Assembly (NCBI GenBank): GCA_020845895.1
Contig: JADLEX010000095.1
Coordinates: forward strand, 1 to 62,074
From: Deltaproteobacteria bacterium
GTDB taxonomy: Bacteria > Lernaellota > Lernaellaia > JACKCT01
Length of the DNA: 62,074 nt
Direction: 5' to 3'
Shown: positions 7,683-17,160 of the stretch, piece after piece
Numbering within the stretch: the first letter of the stretch is position 1
Layout of the letters: the number at the start of each line of letters is the position of its first letter
Translations under genes and position numbers: made by a program
Notes under the pieces: generated by a model
Told to the model about the DNA's origin: nothing
The model's input: only the letters and a program-made list of their open reading frames with translations
Databases searched by the model: none

Positions 7683-10466
7683 GTGAAAGCGTATTTGTCG
7701 TGGGCATGGATGGCGGTGCTGGCTCTCGGACTCGTGATGGCCGGGGGTTGCACCCGTGGCGAATCGGACGACGAGCGGCCCGAGGGCTACGACTTCGAGA
7801 ACCCCGGCGGCGACGGCCCGGAGGTGCTTTTCGAACCCGGCGCGAAACCAATTTCACTGATCCCGCAGCCCAACAATATCCTCGCCAAGGATGACCCGAC
7901 GACGCGCACGGGGCTTCGCGTCAACATCCCGCAGGAAGCCGAGACGCAGCTCGGGCGCGACCTGCGCAGCCGGCTGCGTCAGCTCGACGGCTTCGCGAAT
8001 TTCTCGAACATCGCCGTGTCGTTTTCGATGCCGATCAACCTGTTCACGATCCGCGACGAGACCATCTACCTCGTCAACGTGCAGCGCGACTCCAAATATT
8101 ACGGCGACATCGTCGAGGTGGATCTCGGCAAGGGCTACTACCCCAAGAACATGGTGGATCCCGAGGCGTTTTTCCCGAACGACGAAAACGCGGAAAACCC
8201 GACGGTCATCTACGCCGCGGACAACCGCGTCGACTGGTACGAGGACGCGACGAACACCCTGCTGATCCGCCCGCTCGTGCCGCTCAAGCAAAGCAGCAAA
8301 TACGCCGTGGTGCTCACGACCGGACTGCGCGGCGAGAACGGCTTCCCGGTGCGTCCGCCGGATTACTTCGAAAAGGTCACGTTCCCCGAGCAGTTCGATT
8401 CGCTCACCGACGCCGCCGAGATTCTGGCGACGAAGAAGGGTGTGAACCCCAAGGACATCGCGTTTTCGTGGGAGTTCACGACTGCGACGATCACCGATCA
8501 TCTGCAGGAGCTTCGGCGCGGCCTGCATGGCGAGGGACCCTTCGATTACCTCGCCGACGAACTCGTCCCCAGCATCACGCAGCTTCATCCGTTCTCGATG
8601 GGCACCGAGACCGACGGCAACGACTACGTGATGGACGCACGGGCCTTCGGCAGCTTCATGGACCTGATCGGCGGGTTCATCGAGGGCGGGCAGAACGTGC
8701 CGCTCGACGTCATGTTCGGAACGGACAGCGTGGACTACATCGTCTCGGGCTCGTTCACGACGGCGAGTTTTCTCGAGACGCACGACCGCGTCTTTCACGT
8801 GGACTACGACACGGGCGAGGCCGAGTGGGCGCCCGAAGAAGTGCCGTTCTACATCGCGGTGCCGCGCCCGTGCGCTAAGAACAACTACGCGCAGCCGCCA
8901 TACCCCATCACCTTTCACCAGCACGCCAACATCCGCAATCGGCTCGACATGCTCGCGCTCGCGAATCACATGGCCGAGCAGGGTATCGCGACGATCGGCA
9001 TCGACGCCGCGGAGCACGGCCCCGAGACGTACGTGAGCGCGATCTATTACGCGCTCGACAGCTTCAACGATCTCAATATCGGCCCGATCGGCGACGTGCC
9101 GGCGAGCCTGCTCGTCAAGATCATCATGGGGATCTTTTACCCGAACATCGACATCAGCGGCCTCGATTCGAAGGAACTGGTGCAGGTGCTGAAGGACAAG
9201 ACCTTCCTCGGCGCGATGCTGCACGGACGCACGCCGGACTTCGACGGCGACGGGCTCATCATCTCGGGCCAGAGCTTCTATTCGGCGGATATCTTCCGCA
9301 CCGTGGCGATCTCCCACCAGACCGTGTTCGATCTGTTTCAGGCCGTGCGCGTGCTGCGCGCCATGGGCACCGATTGGAACGCCAACGGCAAGCTCGATCT
9401 GGAGGAAGGCGACTTCAATCAGGACGGCGTGCTCGACGTGGCCGGACCCGACCTCGAGATTTCGTTCGTCGGCATGAGCCTCGGCTCGTTGATCGGAATC
9501 CCATTCGTGTCGCTGGAACCGGAAATCAGGTCGGCCGTGTTCAACGTGCCCGGCGGCGGCCTCACCGACATTCTGCAGCGCACGACGATTCCCAACGTCA
9601 ATTACGGCGTGCGTGCCGACCTGCTGGGGCCGATGATCATCGGCACGCCGGACGCGGCCAAGGGCGTGACGCATCTGAACTATCATGCCGAGGCGCTGGA
9701 TCTCGAATTCGGCAGCGAGGTGTTCAACACGTTCATCGGCGACGTGCCGCTCGCGGCGGGCAGGCGCATCAGCATGGAGAACACCAAAACCGGCGTCATC
9801 AAACACAAGACCGTGGATGCGACGGGGAATTTCGCCATCGCGGTCGGCGCGGACAAGGGCGACTGGCTGCGGTTGACCGTCACCGACCCGATCACGGAAA
9901 GGCCCGTCGGCAAGTTCGAGTTCGCCACCGAATACCGGGGCCTGGGCGTGGACCGCAACACCCCCGAAGCGCGCTCGTTCATCGACAACGCGCAGTGGGC
10001 CGTGGGCCTGTCCGATCCCATCAGCTTCGCGCCGCATCTGGCGCAGGACCCCGTGACGGAGGCTGGGCCGAAGAACTTCATCATGCAGGTCTGTTCGCCC
10101 GACTCCGCGATTCCGCTGCAGGCGGGCACGGCGATCATCCGCGCGGCGGGCATCATCGACGACTGGCACATGGACAATCTGCTCGACCGCGGCGCGCTGA
10201 ACGAAATCCGCGTGTCGTTCGCCAACGGCAACCTGCCGCTGCAGAGCGTGGCGCATCAGGCATGGCGCGTGCATCCTGGCTACAACCACGAGTACATGCT
10301 CGCGCCGCGTTTCGATCCGTACTCGATCATGTATTCCATCGCCGCACGCCGGCAGGCGGCGCTGTTCCTCAAGAGCCACGGCGAGATCATCGAGGACAAC
10401 CTCTACATGCTCGTCGATCCCGAATGGCTGGCCGACCCGCTCGATCCCGATGTGCTGGAGGAGTAG
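7683..10466 (+). CDS. VolA-like alpha/beta-hydrolase (lipase family) surface lipoprotein
   Basis: A 927-residue lipoprotein starting at GTG 7683, five bases after GGGGGA; the frame is open further upstream but without a signal peptide. The hydrophobic leader ends in a lipobox at C23 (MAGGC). The N-terminal part resembles the bacterial virulence-factor lipase N-terminal domain (LIPQPNNIL, then LDGFANFSNIAVSFSMPIN). The hydrolase part has FHQHANIRNR and the nucleophile elbow G597-M-S599-L-G601, with GIDAAEHG upstream. Two EF-hand or dockerin-like calcium loops (from D564 and D577, with the DxNxDGxxD pattern) are inserted just before the elbow. VolA-type proteins release fatty acids from phospholipids at the cell surface; that role here is inference. 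It lies four bases upstream of the next lipoprotein gene. Confidence 0.75.
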   Translation: MKAYLSWAWMAVLALGLVMAGGCTRGESDDERPEGYDFENPGGDGPEVLFEPGAKPISLIPQPNNILAKDDPTTRTGLRVNIPQEAETQLGRDLRSRLRQLDGFANFSNIAVSFSMPINLFTIRDETIYLVNVQRDSKYYGDIVEVDLGKGYYPKNMVDPEAFFPNDENAENPTVIYAADNRVDWYEDATNTLLIRPLVPLKQSSKYAVVLTTGLRGENGFPVRPPDYFEKVTFPEQFDSLTDAAEILATKKGVNPKDIAFSWEFTTATITDHLQELRRGLHGEGPFDYLADELVPSITQLHPFSMGTETDGNDYVMDARAFGSFMDLIGGFIEGGQNVPLDVMFGTDSVDYIVSGSFTTASFLETHDRVFHVDYDTGEAEWAPEEVPFYIAVPRPCAKNNYAQPPYPITFHQHANIRNRLDMLALANHMAEQGIATIGIDAAEHGPETYVSAIYYALDSFNDLNIGPIGDVPASLLVKIIMGIFYPNIDISGLDSKELVQVLKDKTFLGAMLHGRTPDFDGDGLIISGQSFYSADIFRTVAISHQTVFDLFQAVRVLRAMGTDWNANGKLDLEEGDFNQDGVLDVAGPDLEISFVGMSLGSLIGIPFVSLEPEIRSAVFNVPGGGLTDILQRTTIPNVNYGVRADLLGPMIIGTPDAAKGVTHLNYHAEALDLEFGSEVFNTFIGDVPLAAGRRISMENTKTGVIKHKTVDATGNFAIAVGADKGDWLRLTVTDPITERPVGKFEFATEYRGLGVDRNTPEARSFIDNAQWAVGLSDPISFAPHLAQDPVTEAGPKNFIMQVCSPDSAIPLQAGTAIIRAAGIIDDWHMDNLLDRGALNEIRVSFANGNLPLQSVAHQAWRVHPGYNHEYMLAPRFDPYSIMYSIAARRQAALFLKSHGEIIEDNLYMLVDPEWLADPLDPDVLEE

Positions 10467-10470
10467 ATCG

Positions 10471-12702
10471 ATGACGAAAGACCTGTTCACCGCGCGAACG
10501 GCCGCGGTTCGGACTTGGTGCGCGGCGTGCCTCGTCCTGTTGATGACGTTCGCGGTTTCGGCGTGCGCCGGCGACGATGATGATGACGACGACGAATCCG
10601 GCGGCGAGCTCGTGTGGTCGCTCGACTTCGAGAGCGCGGAAGATCTCGCCGCGAAGGGCGCCACGCTCGTCGCGGACGACACCGACGCGGCGTTCGTGCC
10701 GGGTCTGACCGGAAACGCGATCGCGCTCGGCGAGGGCGTGCAGCTCGTCGCGCCGGCCATCGGCCGCGTGCCGAGCACGGACGGCACACTCGAAATGTGG
10801 GTGCTGCCCAAGACCGTCTGGCACGACGGCATCAAGCGCCACCTGCTCGCCATCGGCGACGAAACGAACTTCGCGATCCTCAAGGACGGCCTGAAGAACA
10901 AACCCGTCTTCGCCATCGGCGGCGCGGGCGTGACGCCCGAGGACGACCGGCCCGTGCTCGACTACTACGGCTTCGAGATCCGCAAACCATGGATCTGGCG
11001 CAGCGGTTGGACGCACATCGCCGTCACGTGGAAGGGCGTGGGCGACCGCGATCACGACGCCGTGCGTCGCCTGTACATCGACGGCACGCTCGTGGCCGAA
11101 ATGCGCGGCCCCGTCTCGGGCTTCGACGCCGACGTGCCGATTCTGCTCGGCGGCCTGCAAACCGGCACCGCGCCCGACGCGCTGGTGGACGATCTGCGCG
11201 TGTGGAATCGCGCCATGAGCGAAAGCGAAATCTACGAACGCGGCTTCCGCGCCGATACGCAGAATCCCTACAAGCTCGAGATTGTGCCCGAGCCGCACCC
11301 CGCGGGCTTTCGACCCGAGGCGGGCTTTGTGCCGAACACCGAGACCGTGATCGCGCTGCCGCCCGACCAGATGTCGCGGTACGCGGACGTCGCGACGTTT
11401 TTGCAGGACGCCATCGAGCGCATGACCGGCACGCGGCCCGCGCTGTTGGGATCGAGCGAAGTGGCCGGCATTGAGAATGTCATCGCCATCGGCACGCTCG
11501 CCGACAATGGCGCGTTGCGCGCCATGAACGACGCGCGCTTTGTGCCCACGGGCGACGTGCCGGGCTCGTATCTGCTCGAAGTGTCATCAGGCGGCATCGC
11601 GGTGGCGGGCGCGGATTTCGCGGGCGCGATCTACGGAGCGGGCAGCCTGCTGCGCGTCGTGAACCAACACGAGGGCGCCGACGCGATCCCCGCAATCACC
11701 GTGGCCGACCGACCCGATTTCCCGATCCGCGGCACCGTCGTCGAAAACCTGATGCCGCTCACCGACGAAGCGAAGCGCCGCATCCGCTACCTCGGCGAAC
11801 TCAAGCTCACGCACCTCGTCATCCCCGGCGACTGGTACTTTGATCTCGACAACGAGTTCGTGCGCGAGGACGGCGCCGAGCTGTTCGCGTTCGTGCGCGC
11901 CCACGGCATGGAACCCGTGCCCGCGTTTTCGTGGTACGGCCATGCGGATCGCGTGATCGCGGAGTGCGTGGAACACGGCTACGACTGCGCCGAGGGCACG
12001 AGCGACGACACCTGCCCGCTCGTCGACGGCATGTACGCCGACATTCTGGAGCCGATGCTCGCCAACATCCGCGACGCGCTCGCGCCGACGGCGATCCACA
12101 TCGGCCACACCGACATCGCGGCCTTCAACATCAACCCCGTCTGCGCGGCGGCGGCGAAATCGCCCGCCGAGCTGTTCGGCTATTCCGTCTCCGAGGTCAC
12201 GCGACGGGTGCGTTCGCAGTTGCCCGGTACGCATGTGTTCGTGTGGGCCGACATGATCGCCTCGATGCAGCACGGCTCGCGCCTCGCGGTCCCGGCGCCG
12301 GGCGAAAATCCGCCTGAACCGCCGAGCGTGTACGACCTGATTCCCAAGGACGACGGCGTGACGTGGTGCGCGTGGCTCTCGAATGGATCGGCGATTCTCA
12401 ACTATGTCTACGCGTTCACCACGTTCAACGAGATGTCCGCCGCGGGCATCGCGTCGTTCGTCGGCGGGCCGGGCGGCGAGACCGTGAGCCAGAGTTTCAT
12501 GTGGATGAAGAACGCGAGCGACTTCGGCGGCGCGGGCTTCATCGGCAAGCCGACGTCCGCGACGAGCGACGACTTCGCCGATCCACTCTGGGATTGGTTG
12601 CCCGCGACGGAAGAACTCGCGTGGAGCCTGTGGACGCCCGACGGCGTCGAGGATCTGTTCTACGACTTCGGGGAACTCAACGCCGCCTATGGCAGCTACT
12701 GA
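10471..12702 (+). CDS. LamG-like and GH20-like lipoprotein, catalytic residues apparently lost
   Basis: A 743-residue lipoprotein with a strong GGAGGAG site six bases before its ATG. The lipobox Cys is C32 (VSAC), directly followed by a run of seven Asp. Residues about 45-270 look like a concanavalin/LamG sandwich (LEMWVLPKTVW, WTHIAVTWKG, DLRVWNRAMSESEI). Then comes a GH20 N-terminal-type domain and a barrel beginning near RPDFPIRG. In active beta-hexosaminidases the catalytic pair sits in HxGGDE; here the matching site reads HIGHTD (543-548), so Asp-Glu is replaced. It is therefore probably a carbohydrate-binding pseudo-enzyme or has a different specificity. It is the second gene of a two-gene operon with the VolA-like lipoprotein. 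Confidence 0.65.
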   Translation: MTKDLFTARTAAVRTWCAACLVLLMTFAVSACAGDDDDDDDESGGELVWSLDFESAEDLAAKGATLVADDTDAAFVPGLTGNAIALGEGVQLVAPAIGRVPSTDGTLEMWVLPKTVWHDGIKRHLLAIGDETNFAILKDGLKNKPVFAIGGAGVTPEDDRPVLDYYGFEIRKPWIWRSGWTHIAVTWKGVGDRDHDAVRRLYIDGTLVAEMRGPVSGFDADVPILLGGLQTGTAPDALVDDLRVWNRAMSESEIYERGFRADTQNPYKLEIVPEPHPAGFRPEAGFVPNTETVIALPPDQMSRYADVATFLQDAIERMTGTRPALLGSSEVAGIENVIAIGTLADNGALRAMNDARFVPTGDVPGSYLLEVSSGGIAVAGADFAGAIYGAGSLLRVVNQHEGADAIPAITVADRPDFPIRGTVVENLMPLTDEAKRRIRYLGELKLTHLVIPGDWYFDLDNEFVREDGAELFAFVRAHGMEPVPAFSWYGHADRVIAECVEHGYDCAEGTSDDTCPLVDGMYADILEPMLANIRDALAPTAIHIGHTDIAAFNINPVCAAAAKSPAELFGYSVSEVTRRVRSQLPGTHVFVWADMIASMQHGSRLAVPAPGENPPEPPSVYDLIPKDDGVTWCAWLSNGSAILNYVYAFTTFNEMSAAGIASFVGGPGGETVSQSFMWMKNASDFGGAGFIGKPTSATSDDFADPLWDWLPATEELAWSLWTPDGVEDLFYDFGELNAAYGSY

Positions 12703-12745
12703 GCAGGCGAAAGCAGACTTGAGACTGGAGAGTGGGGAGCGGCCG

Positions 12746-12770
12746 CAACGCAATCGATTTGGTTGCGTTG
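12746..12770. other. stem-loop in the gap between convergent genes
   Basis: Perfect 8-base arms CAACGCAA and TTGCGTTG enclose a 9-base loop in the 200-base gap between the GH20-like gene and the convergent SGNH gene. No T-run follows, so intrinsic termination is uncertain. The rest of the gap, toward 12900, is unusually AT-rich for this genome and shows no gene. Confidence 0.35.
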
Positions 12771-12902
12771 ACCCGGATCATTCGACGCATCAATTCGATG
12801 TGTTGACAGCCATCCTGACCGCATTCGTTCTTTAAGCGTCGTCATCGTGGAACCGAGAGGTGTTGGAAATTTTCGCCATTCAGCATTCTGTATTCACAAT
12901 TC

Positions 12903-14210
12903 TCAATTTTGGCTTCTCGCCACCTCCCGCAGCCGCTGCCAGCCATTGGCGTCGATGATCTCGTCGATCGACGGATTTGGAAGCGGTTCTCCCGTGGCGT
13001 GCGGGATCAGGCCGCGTTCCCACAGCACGCGCAGGATCTCGCGCGCCATCAAATAGTATCCGCGCCATGTCATGTGGCAGAAGTCGATGAACAGATCCGG
13101 CGACGTGACTCCCGTCGGCGAGAGATCCTGTGCGTATCGTTCGAGATCGACGAGCACGACATCTTCCTCGGCGGCGAGACGGCGCACGAAGTCGTTCATC
13201 GACGGGCGGATGCGGTTTTGCGGCATGTTTTCGACGTACACGCGCAGCATCTCCCGCGCGTCTTCGATGCGGTTCATGCGCTCAAGACACTCGCCCATGT
13301 ACCGCGCGGCCCACGCCTCGTTCGGGCTGCGCAAATAGGCTTCGATCGCGCCCGGGCAGTCGCCGTTCTGATACTGGCGCCATTGTCCCTCGACGATCGC
13401 GGCGTCGTCCGAGGGCCACGGCGCGCCCGTTGGCCGCGCCGTTCCCTCGCGCGGATACTTCTCATTGATCGGCAGCGTGGCGAGCACCGGCGTGACGCCC
13501 GCCTCGCGCGCGGCAGCCACCATGTCTCGGATGTTGCGTTCGTAGTGGTCGCGGATTCGCTGCGCGTCCGCGTCCTGCGGCGTGAAGTACGGCCGCTCCG
13601 ATCGGCGCGGTTCCGGCAGGATTCCTTTTTTGAGCGCGCGGTAAAGCGCCCACTCCTGCAGCGCGTCGCCGAGCCGCGTCCGGTCGACGAAGCCCTCGTT
13701 GTTGCCGCACATCACGATCATCAGATCCGGTGACGTGACCATCAGGTCGCGCGCGATGCCGAGCACAACGCCGGAATTCGCCGCGCCGGAACCCGCGTTG
13801 ATCATCTGCACGTTCATCGACGGGCAACGCATCGCCGTTTCCGCCGCGATCCAATCGGGGATTCCGCCATGACCCTGTCCGAGTTTTTCGTAATAGTCCG
13901 CCCACGGAGACCCCTTGGCGAACGACTCCCCCACCACCAGCACGCGCCAGTCGCCGGGCTTTTTTTCCACGGGCACGCGGCTTTCGTTGATCGAGCCGGA
14001 TCGGGTCACGACCCATATGGGCCCGTTCAATGTCGTTTCGCGAGTCAGCAAGTCGACGGGCGGATACTTCGCCCGGTCGTCGGCGCGCGTGGTGTCGATG
14101 GTTTTTTCCTTTTCGAGAACACGCATGGCCACCGTCGCGGCGGCCAGCAACAGCGTCACCGGGATCAGCGCAAAAATCACGCGCTTGAACGGCGAAATAT
14201 GGACTCGCAC
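12903..14210 (-). CDS. membrane-anchored SGNH/GDSL-like hydrolase
   Basis: A 435-residue protein. The frame is open 17 codons further up, but the GTG at 14210 is preceded by GGAGG ten bases away, so I start there. One N-terminal transmembrane segment (about residues 11-30) acts as a signal anchor and puts the rest in the periplasm. The SGNH blocks are recognisable: block I VVGESFAKG with Ser96 (Glu in place of the usual Asp), block II Gly in NAGSGAANSG, block III Asn in VMCGNNEG, and block V D-x2-H in DFCHMTWRG. A TPR-like helical insertion (GAIEAYLRSPNEAWAARYMG) lies between blocks III and V. The substrate is unknown; acetyl esterase action on glycans is a family-based possibility. Confidence 0.75.
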   Translation of the reverse strand: MRVHISPFKRVIFALIPVTLLLAAATVAMRVLEKEKTIDTTRADDRAKYPPVDLLTRETTLNGPIWVVTRSGSINESRVPVEKKPGDWRVLVVGESFAKGSPWADYYEKLGQGHGGIPDWIAAETAMRCPSMNVQMINAGSGAANSGVVLGIARDLMVTSPDLMIVMCGNNEGFVDRTRLGDALQEWALYRALKKGILPEPRRSERPYFTPQDADAQRIRDHYERNIRDMVAAAREAGVTPVLATLPINEKYPREGTARPTGAPWPSDDAAIVEGQWRQYQNGDCPGAIEAYLRSPNEAWAARYMGECLERMNRIEDAREMLRVYVENMPQNRIRPSMNDFVRRLAAEEDVVLVDLERYAQDLSPTGVTSPDLFIDFCHMTWRGYYLMAREILRVLWERGLIPHATGEPLPNPSIDEIIDANGWQRLREVARSQN

Positions 14211-14377
14211 CCCGTGGTTTCCTCCGCGTCGAATTCGTCCGATCGATGTGTCGGCTATCATACATGCCGCGCGATCGCCGAAAAGCGCCTTGTCTACGGC
14301 TCCGTCCGTACCAACTTCGCGCCGCGTTCGGTTCCGAGTATGATGCGCGCCGCGGCGGAGGCCGGACGGAGGTCGTC

Positions 14378-15655
14378 ATGACGTTGTTCTCCGAAGACGT
14401 GTTGGCGGGGCGCGCGCGACGCGCGGCGGAAGCGACCGGCGACACGGCGGATTTGGTACTCGTCGGCGCGGGCGAACCCATCGGCAAACCCGGCGGGCTC
14501 GATCAGACCTATCCCTTTATTCCGCATCCCGAATACTTCTGGCTCACCGGTTCGCGGCGACCCGGCGGCGTGATGGCGTTCGACGCGAATGAGGGATGGA
14601 AGCATTTCGTGCGCCCCGCGTCGCCGGACGAGCGGCTGTGGGAAGGCGAGCCCGACGTGCCGCCCGGAGAGGATGTCGCCGGTCTCGACGCGTGGATACG
14701 CGAGCGCGCCCTGCGGCGCGTGGCGACGCTCGGCGCGCGGATTCCCGGCGCCCCGTTCGATGGTGAGGTCACGGCGAGCGTTCAGGAGCGATTCGACGCG
14801 GCGCGGCGCCCGAAGGACGCGGCCGAGATCGCGCTGATCACGCGTGCCGTCGCCGCGACGGCGGCAGGTTACGCCAAGGCGCGCGAGGTGATTCGCCCGG
14901 GACGCACCGAGCGCGAAGTCGCCATTGAGATCGAGGCGGAGTTCTTCCGCCATGGAGCGACGGGCGTGGGCTACGGAACCATCGTCGGCGCGGGCTCGAA
15001 CGCGGCGGTGCTGCACTTCGAGCCCGGCGCGCGCGTCATCGGCGAGCACGACGTGGTGCTGGTGGATGCGGGCGGCGAGATCGACGGCTACACGGCCGAC
15101 GTGACGCGCACCTTCGCGGCGAGCGGACGATTCACGGCGCGGCAGCAGGCGATCTACGACATCGTGCTCGCGGCGCAGCTCGCGGCGATCGGTCGTTGCC
15201 GCGTCGGCGTCGAGTGGCACGACGTGCACCGCACCGCCGCGCGCGTGATGGCGGCGGGACTGCGCGACGCGGACCTCATGCGCGGAAGTGACGACGAGTT
15301 GCTGGAGACGGGAGCGATCGCGCTGTTCTTTCCGCACGGCGTCGGTCACATGGTGGGCCTCGGCGTTCGCGATGTGGGCGGGCGCGCGGCGGGACGTCCG
15401 GAGGGGCGCATGTGCTGCGGCGCGCGGGTGCGTGTCGATCTGCCGCTCGCCGAAAACTACCTGATGACGGTGGAGCCCGGCATCTACTTCGTGCCCGCGA
15501 TCCTCGACGACCCCGCCCGGCGCGCGGCGCACCGTGACCGCGTGAACTGGGCCGCTCTCGATGATTGGCGCGAGGTGGCCGGCGTGCGCATCGAGGACGA
15601 CATCTTCGTCACGCCGGGCGAGCCGCGCGTGCTGACGGCCTCGATTGCGAAGTAG
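14378..15655 (+). CDS. M24 metallopeptidase, Xaa-Pro aminopeptidase type
   Basis: A 425-residue protein starting five bases after GGAGG. Residues 1-150 form the aminopeptidase P N-terminal domain (FIPHPEYFWLTGSRRPGGV). The pita-bread catalytic domain has five expected metal ligands: D230, D241, H324 (in HGVGH), E366 (MTVEPGIYF) and E406 (GVRIEDDIFV). It would remove an N-terminal residue before proline using two Mn or similar metals in the cytoplasm. The second conserved His after the HGxxH motif, usually in the context DVHD, is Arg here (GVRDVGG), so substrate preference or activity may differ from classic PepP. The upstream gap holds no other gene. Confidence 0.88.
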   Translation: MTLFSEDVLAGRARRAAEATGDTADLVLVGAGEPIGKPGGLDQTYPFIPHPEYFWLTGSRRPGGVMAFDANEGWKHFVRPASPDERLWEGEPDVPPGEDVAGLDAWIRERALRRVATLGARIPGAPFDGEVTASVQERFDAARRPKDAAEIALITRAVAATAAGYAKAREVIRPGRTEREVAIEIEAEFFRHGATGVGYGTIVGAGSNAAVLHFEPGARVIGEHDVVLVDAGGEIDGYTADVTRTFAASGRFTARQQAIYDIVLAAQLAAIGRCRVGVEWHDVHRTAARVMAAGLRDADLMRGSDDELLETGAIALFFPHGVGHMVGLGVRDVGGRAAGRPEGRMCCGARVRVDLPLAENYLMTVEPGIYFVPAILDDPARRAAHRDRVNWAALDDWREVAGVRIEDDIFVTPGEPRVLTASIAK

Positions 15656-15730
15656 GCTCTGAGCGCGATATTCGCGTCAATCCGAACGCCGTTTTTGGTT
15701 GTTCTCCCGGACGCTGTCTGCTGCGGTCAT

Positions 15731-15788
15731 CCTGAGCGAAGCGAAGGATCTTTTCCCGATTCACACCAGACCCTTCGCTTCGCTCAGG
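15731..15788. repeat. intergenic inverted repeat, 17-base perfect arms
   Basis: Left arm CCTGAGCGAAGCGAAGG (15731-15747) and its exact complement (15772-15788) enclose a 24-base loop, 76 bases after the peptidase stop and 42 bases before the convergent DUF4202 gene end. Nearly identical palindromes recur in intergenic DNA of many bacteria as REP-like elements. It could also serve as a transcript end for both convergent genes. Confidence 0.7.
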
Positions 15789-15829
15789 GCGACATTATTC
15801 CGTTCGGCGTGTCGAACTCTGATGCCGGA

Positions 15830-16447
15830 TCAAATGTCGCACAGCGCCCGCTCGACGAGTGCGCGAAGCGCGGGATCGAGACGCGGCACGATCTCCCGCG
15901 CGGCGGCGTGACCACGTTCGCTCATCTTGCCCCAGGTCTTGCGCACGATCTCGACGATCTTCGCCTCGTCGTGGCGCGGCGCGAATTCGGCGAATTCGTA
16001 TTCGAGAAACACGAGACACGCCGCATCCTCGAGGGTCTGCGTCTCCGGGTCCGTGCGCAGCCGTTCCTTTTTCAGCAGCGACGACACGCGCGCGATCGTC
16101 TCCTCGTCGTACCCCACGTCGCGTAGAATCGCCGCCGTCGTCTCGGCGTGGAAACGCTTGAGGGCTTCGCGCCAGCGCAGATAACCCGCGCGGTCCATCG
16201 GATACTCGTCGCGCCCGATCGTCCACCGGCGGATGTGCTGCGCGCGCACCGCGAGACGCAGCGCGACCGATGCGTCGCGGTCGAGCCGCCCCAGCGCCTC
16301 GCTCATGCGTCGCGAGTAAAGCCGCTCGCGCGCCATCTCCTCGCCGATCCGGTCGTCCACCACACGGCGGGGATCGTCGGCGTTTGCCGCGTCGATGCGG
16401 TCGATCGCGTGCCGAAACCGAAGGATGTCGTGCGGCCGTTCGTCCAT
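15830..16447 (-). CDS. DUF4202 family protein
   Basis: A 205-residue all-helical cytoplasmic protein. I start at ATG 16447, preceded by AGGA nine bases upstream, rather than the GTG at 16465. The N-terminal half matches the DUF4202 pattern closely (AIDRIDAANADDP, RRMSEAL, LRLAVRAQHIRRWTIGR, YPMDRAGYLRWREALKRFH), with conserved His and Arg residues that look like a ligand or metal site. The length is normal for the family. In other genomes relatives sit near sulfur-assimilation genes, but nothing of that kind is adjacent here. Function unknown. Confidence 0.8.
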   Translation of the reverse strand: MDERPHDILRFRHAIDRIDAANADDPRRVVDDRIGEEMARERLYSRRMSEALGRLDRDASVALRLAVRAQHIRRWTIGRDEYPMDRAGYLRWREALKRFHAETTAAILRDVGYDEETIARVSSLLKKERLRTDPETQTLEDAACLVFLEYEFAEFAPRHDEAKIVEIVRKTWGKMSERGHAAAREIVPRLDPALRALVERALCDI

Positions 16448-16582
16448 GCGGAATTCCTGCCGCACAGAAGATCGCGCCGCGCGTTCGGGATGTCAAACGC
16501 GCCGCGCCGCAGAGGGAGGCGCAGACGCGCAAGTGGATGCGCAGACACTCCACGTCGTCAGCGGGAAAGGTCGTGTGCGCAA

Positions 16583-16602
16583 ATAACCGTTCAAACGGTT
16601 AT
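16583..16602. promoter_or_regulatory. operator-like palindrome
   Basis: ATAACCGT and ACGGTTAT form a perfect inverted repeat around TCAA, and ACGGTTA is repeated directly just downstream. It lies in the divergent 287-base gap between the DUF4202 gene (minus) and the small membrane protein (plus), a suitable place for a regulator site. No bound regulator can be named. Confidence 0.35.
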
Positions 16603-16734
16603 ACGGTTACATCAATTTTCGGGCGATCTCGAATGGTTCACGATGCTCGGCGATCGAAGGCGTGCGCGCGCGGCCTTGACGCTCCGGGGGGGCTTCCCTA
16701 AAGTTTCGCGGCGTTGGGGGACGCGCGAACCACG

Positions 16735-17160
16735 ATGATGTCGGACGAATCGGATGGGCCCGCCCTCGAATGGCGAAGCTGGCCCGCGGCCGAGCGCCCG
16801 CGCACGTGGCTCGTCGCCGCGCCGGTGTGCGCCGGGGCGGTCGGCGCCGTATGGCTCCTGACGCGCGACGTCTGGTGGGTCGCCGGCGCGGCGACGCTGC
16901 TGGCGATCGGGCTGCGCGAATACCTCGCGCCGGTGCGTTACCGGCTCGACGCGAAGGGAGCGACCGTCACCTACTGGCTGTGGTCGCGGCACCTGGGATG
17001 GAACCGCGTCCGACGCGTGAGCCTGGAACGCACCGGCGTGTTTCTGTCGCCCTTTGCCGCGCCGAGCCGGATCGAAAACCACCGGGGGATGCACCTGCGT
17101 TATTCCGGAAACCGTGACGCGGTCGCCGCGGCGATCAATCGATTCCGGCCCAGCGCGTGA
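16735..17160 (+). CDS. small two-helix membrane protein with PH-like domain
   Basis: A 141-residue protein (start at ATG 16735; ATG 16738 or an upstream TTG are possible). Two close transmembrane segments (about residues 30-48 and 52-70) are followed by a beta-rich domain (VRYRLDAKGATVTYWLW, NRVRRVSLERTGVFLSP) that resembles bacterial PH-like membrane proteins. Its GTGA stop/start overlap with the next gene indicates co-translation. Function unknown. Confidence 0.6.
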   Translation: MMSDESDGPALEWRSWPAAERPRTWLVAAPVCAGAVGAVWLLTRDVWWVAGAATLLAIGLREYLAPVRYRLDAKGATVTYWLWSRHLGWNRVRRVSLERTGVFLSPFAAPSRIENHRGMHLRYSGNRDAVAAAINRFRPSA

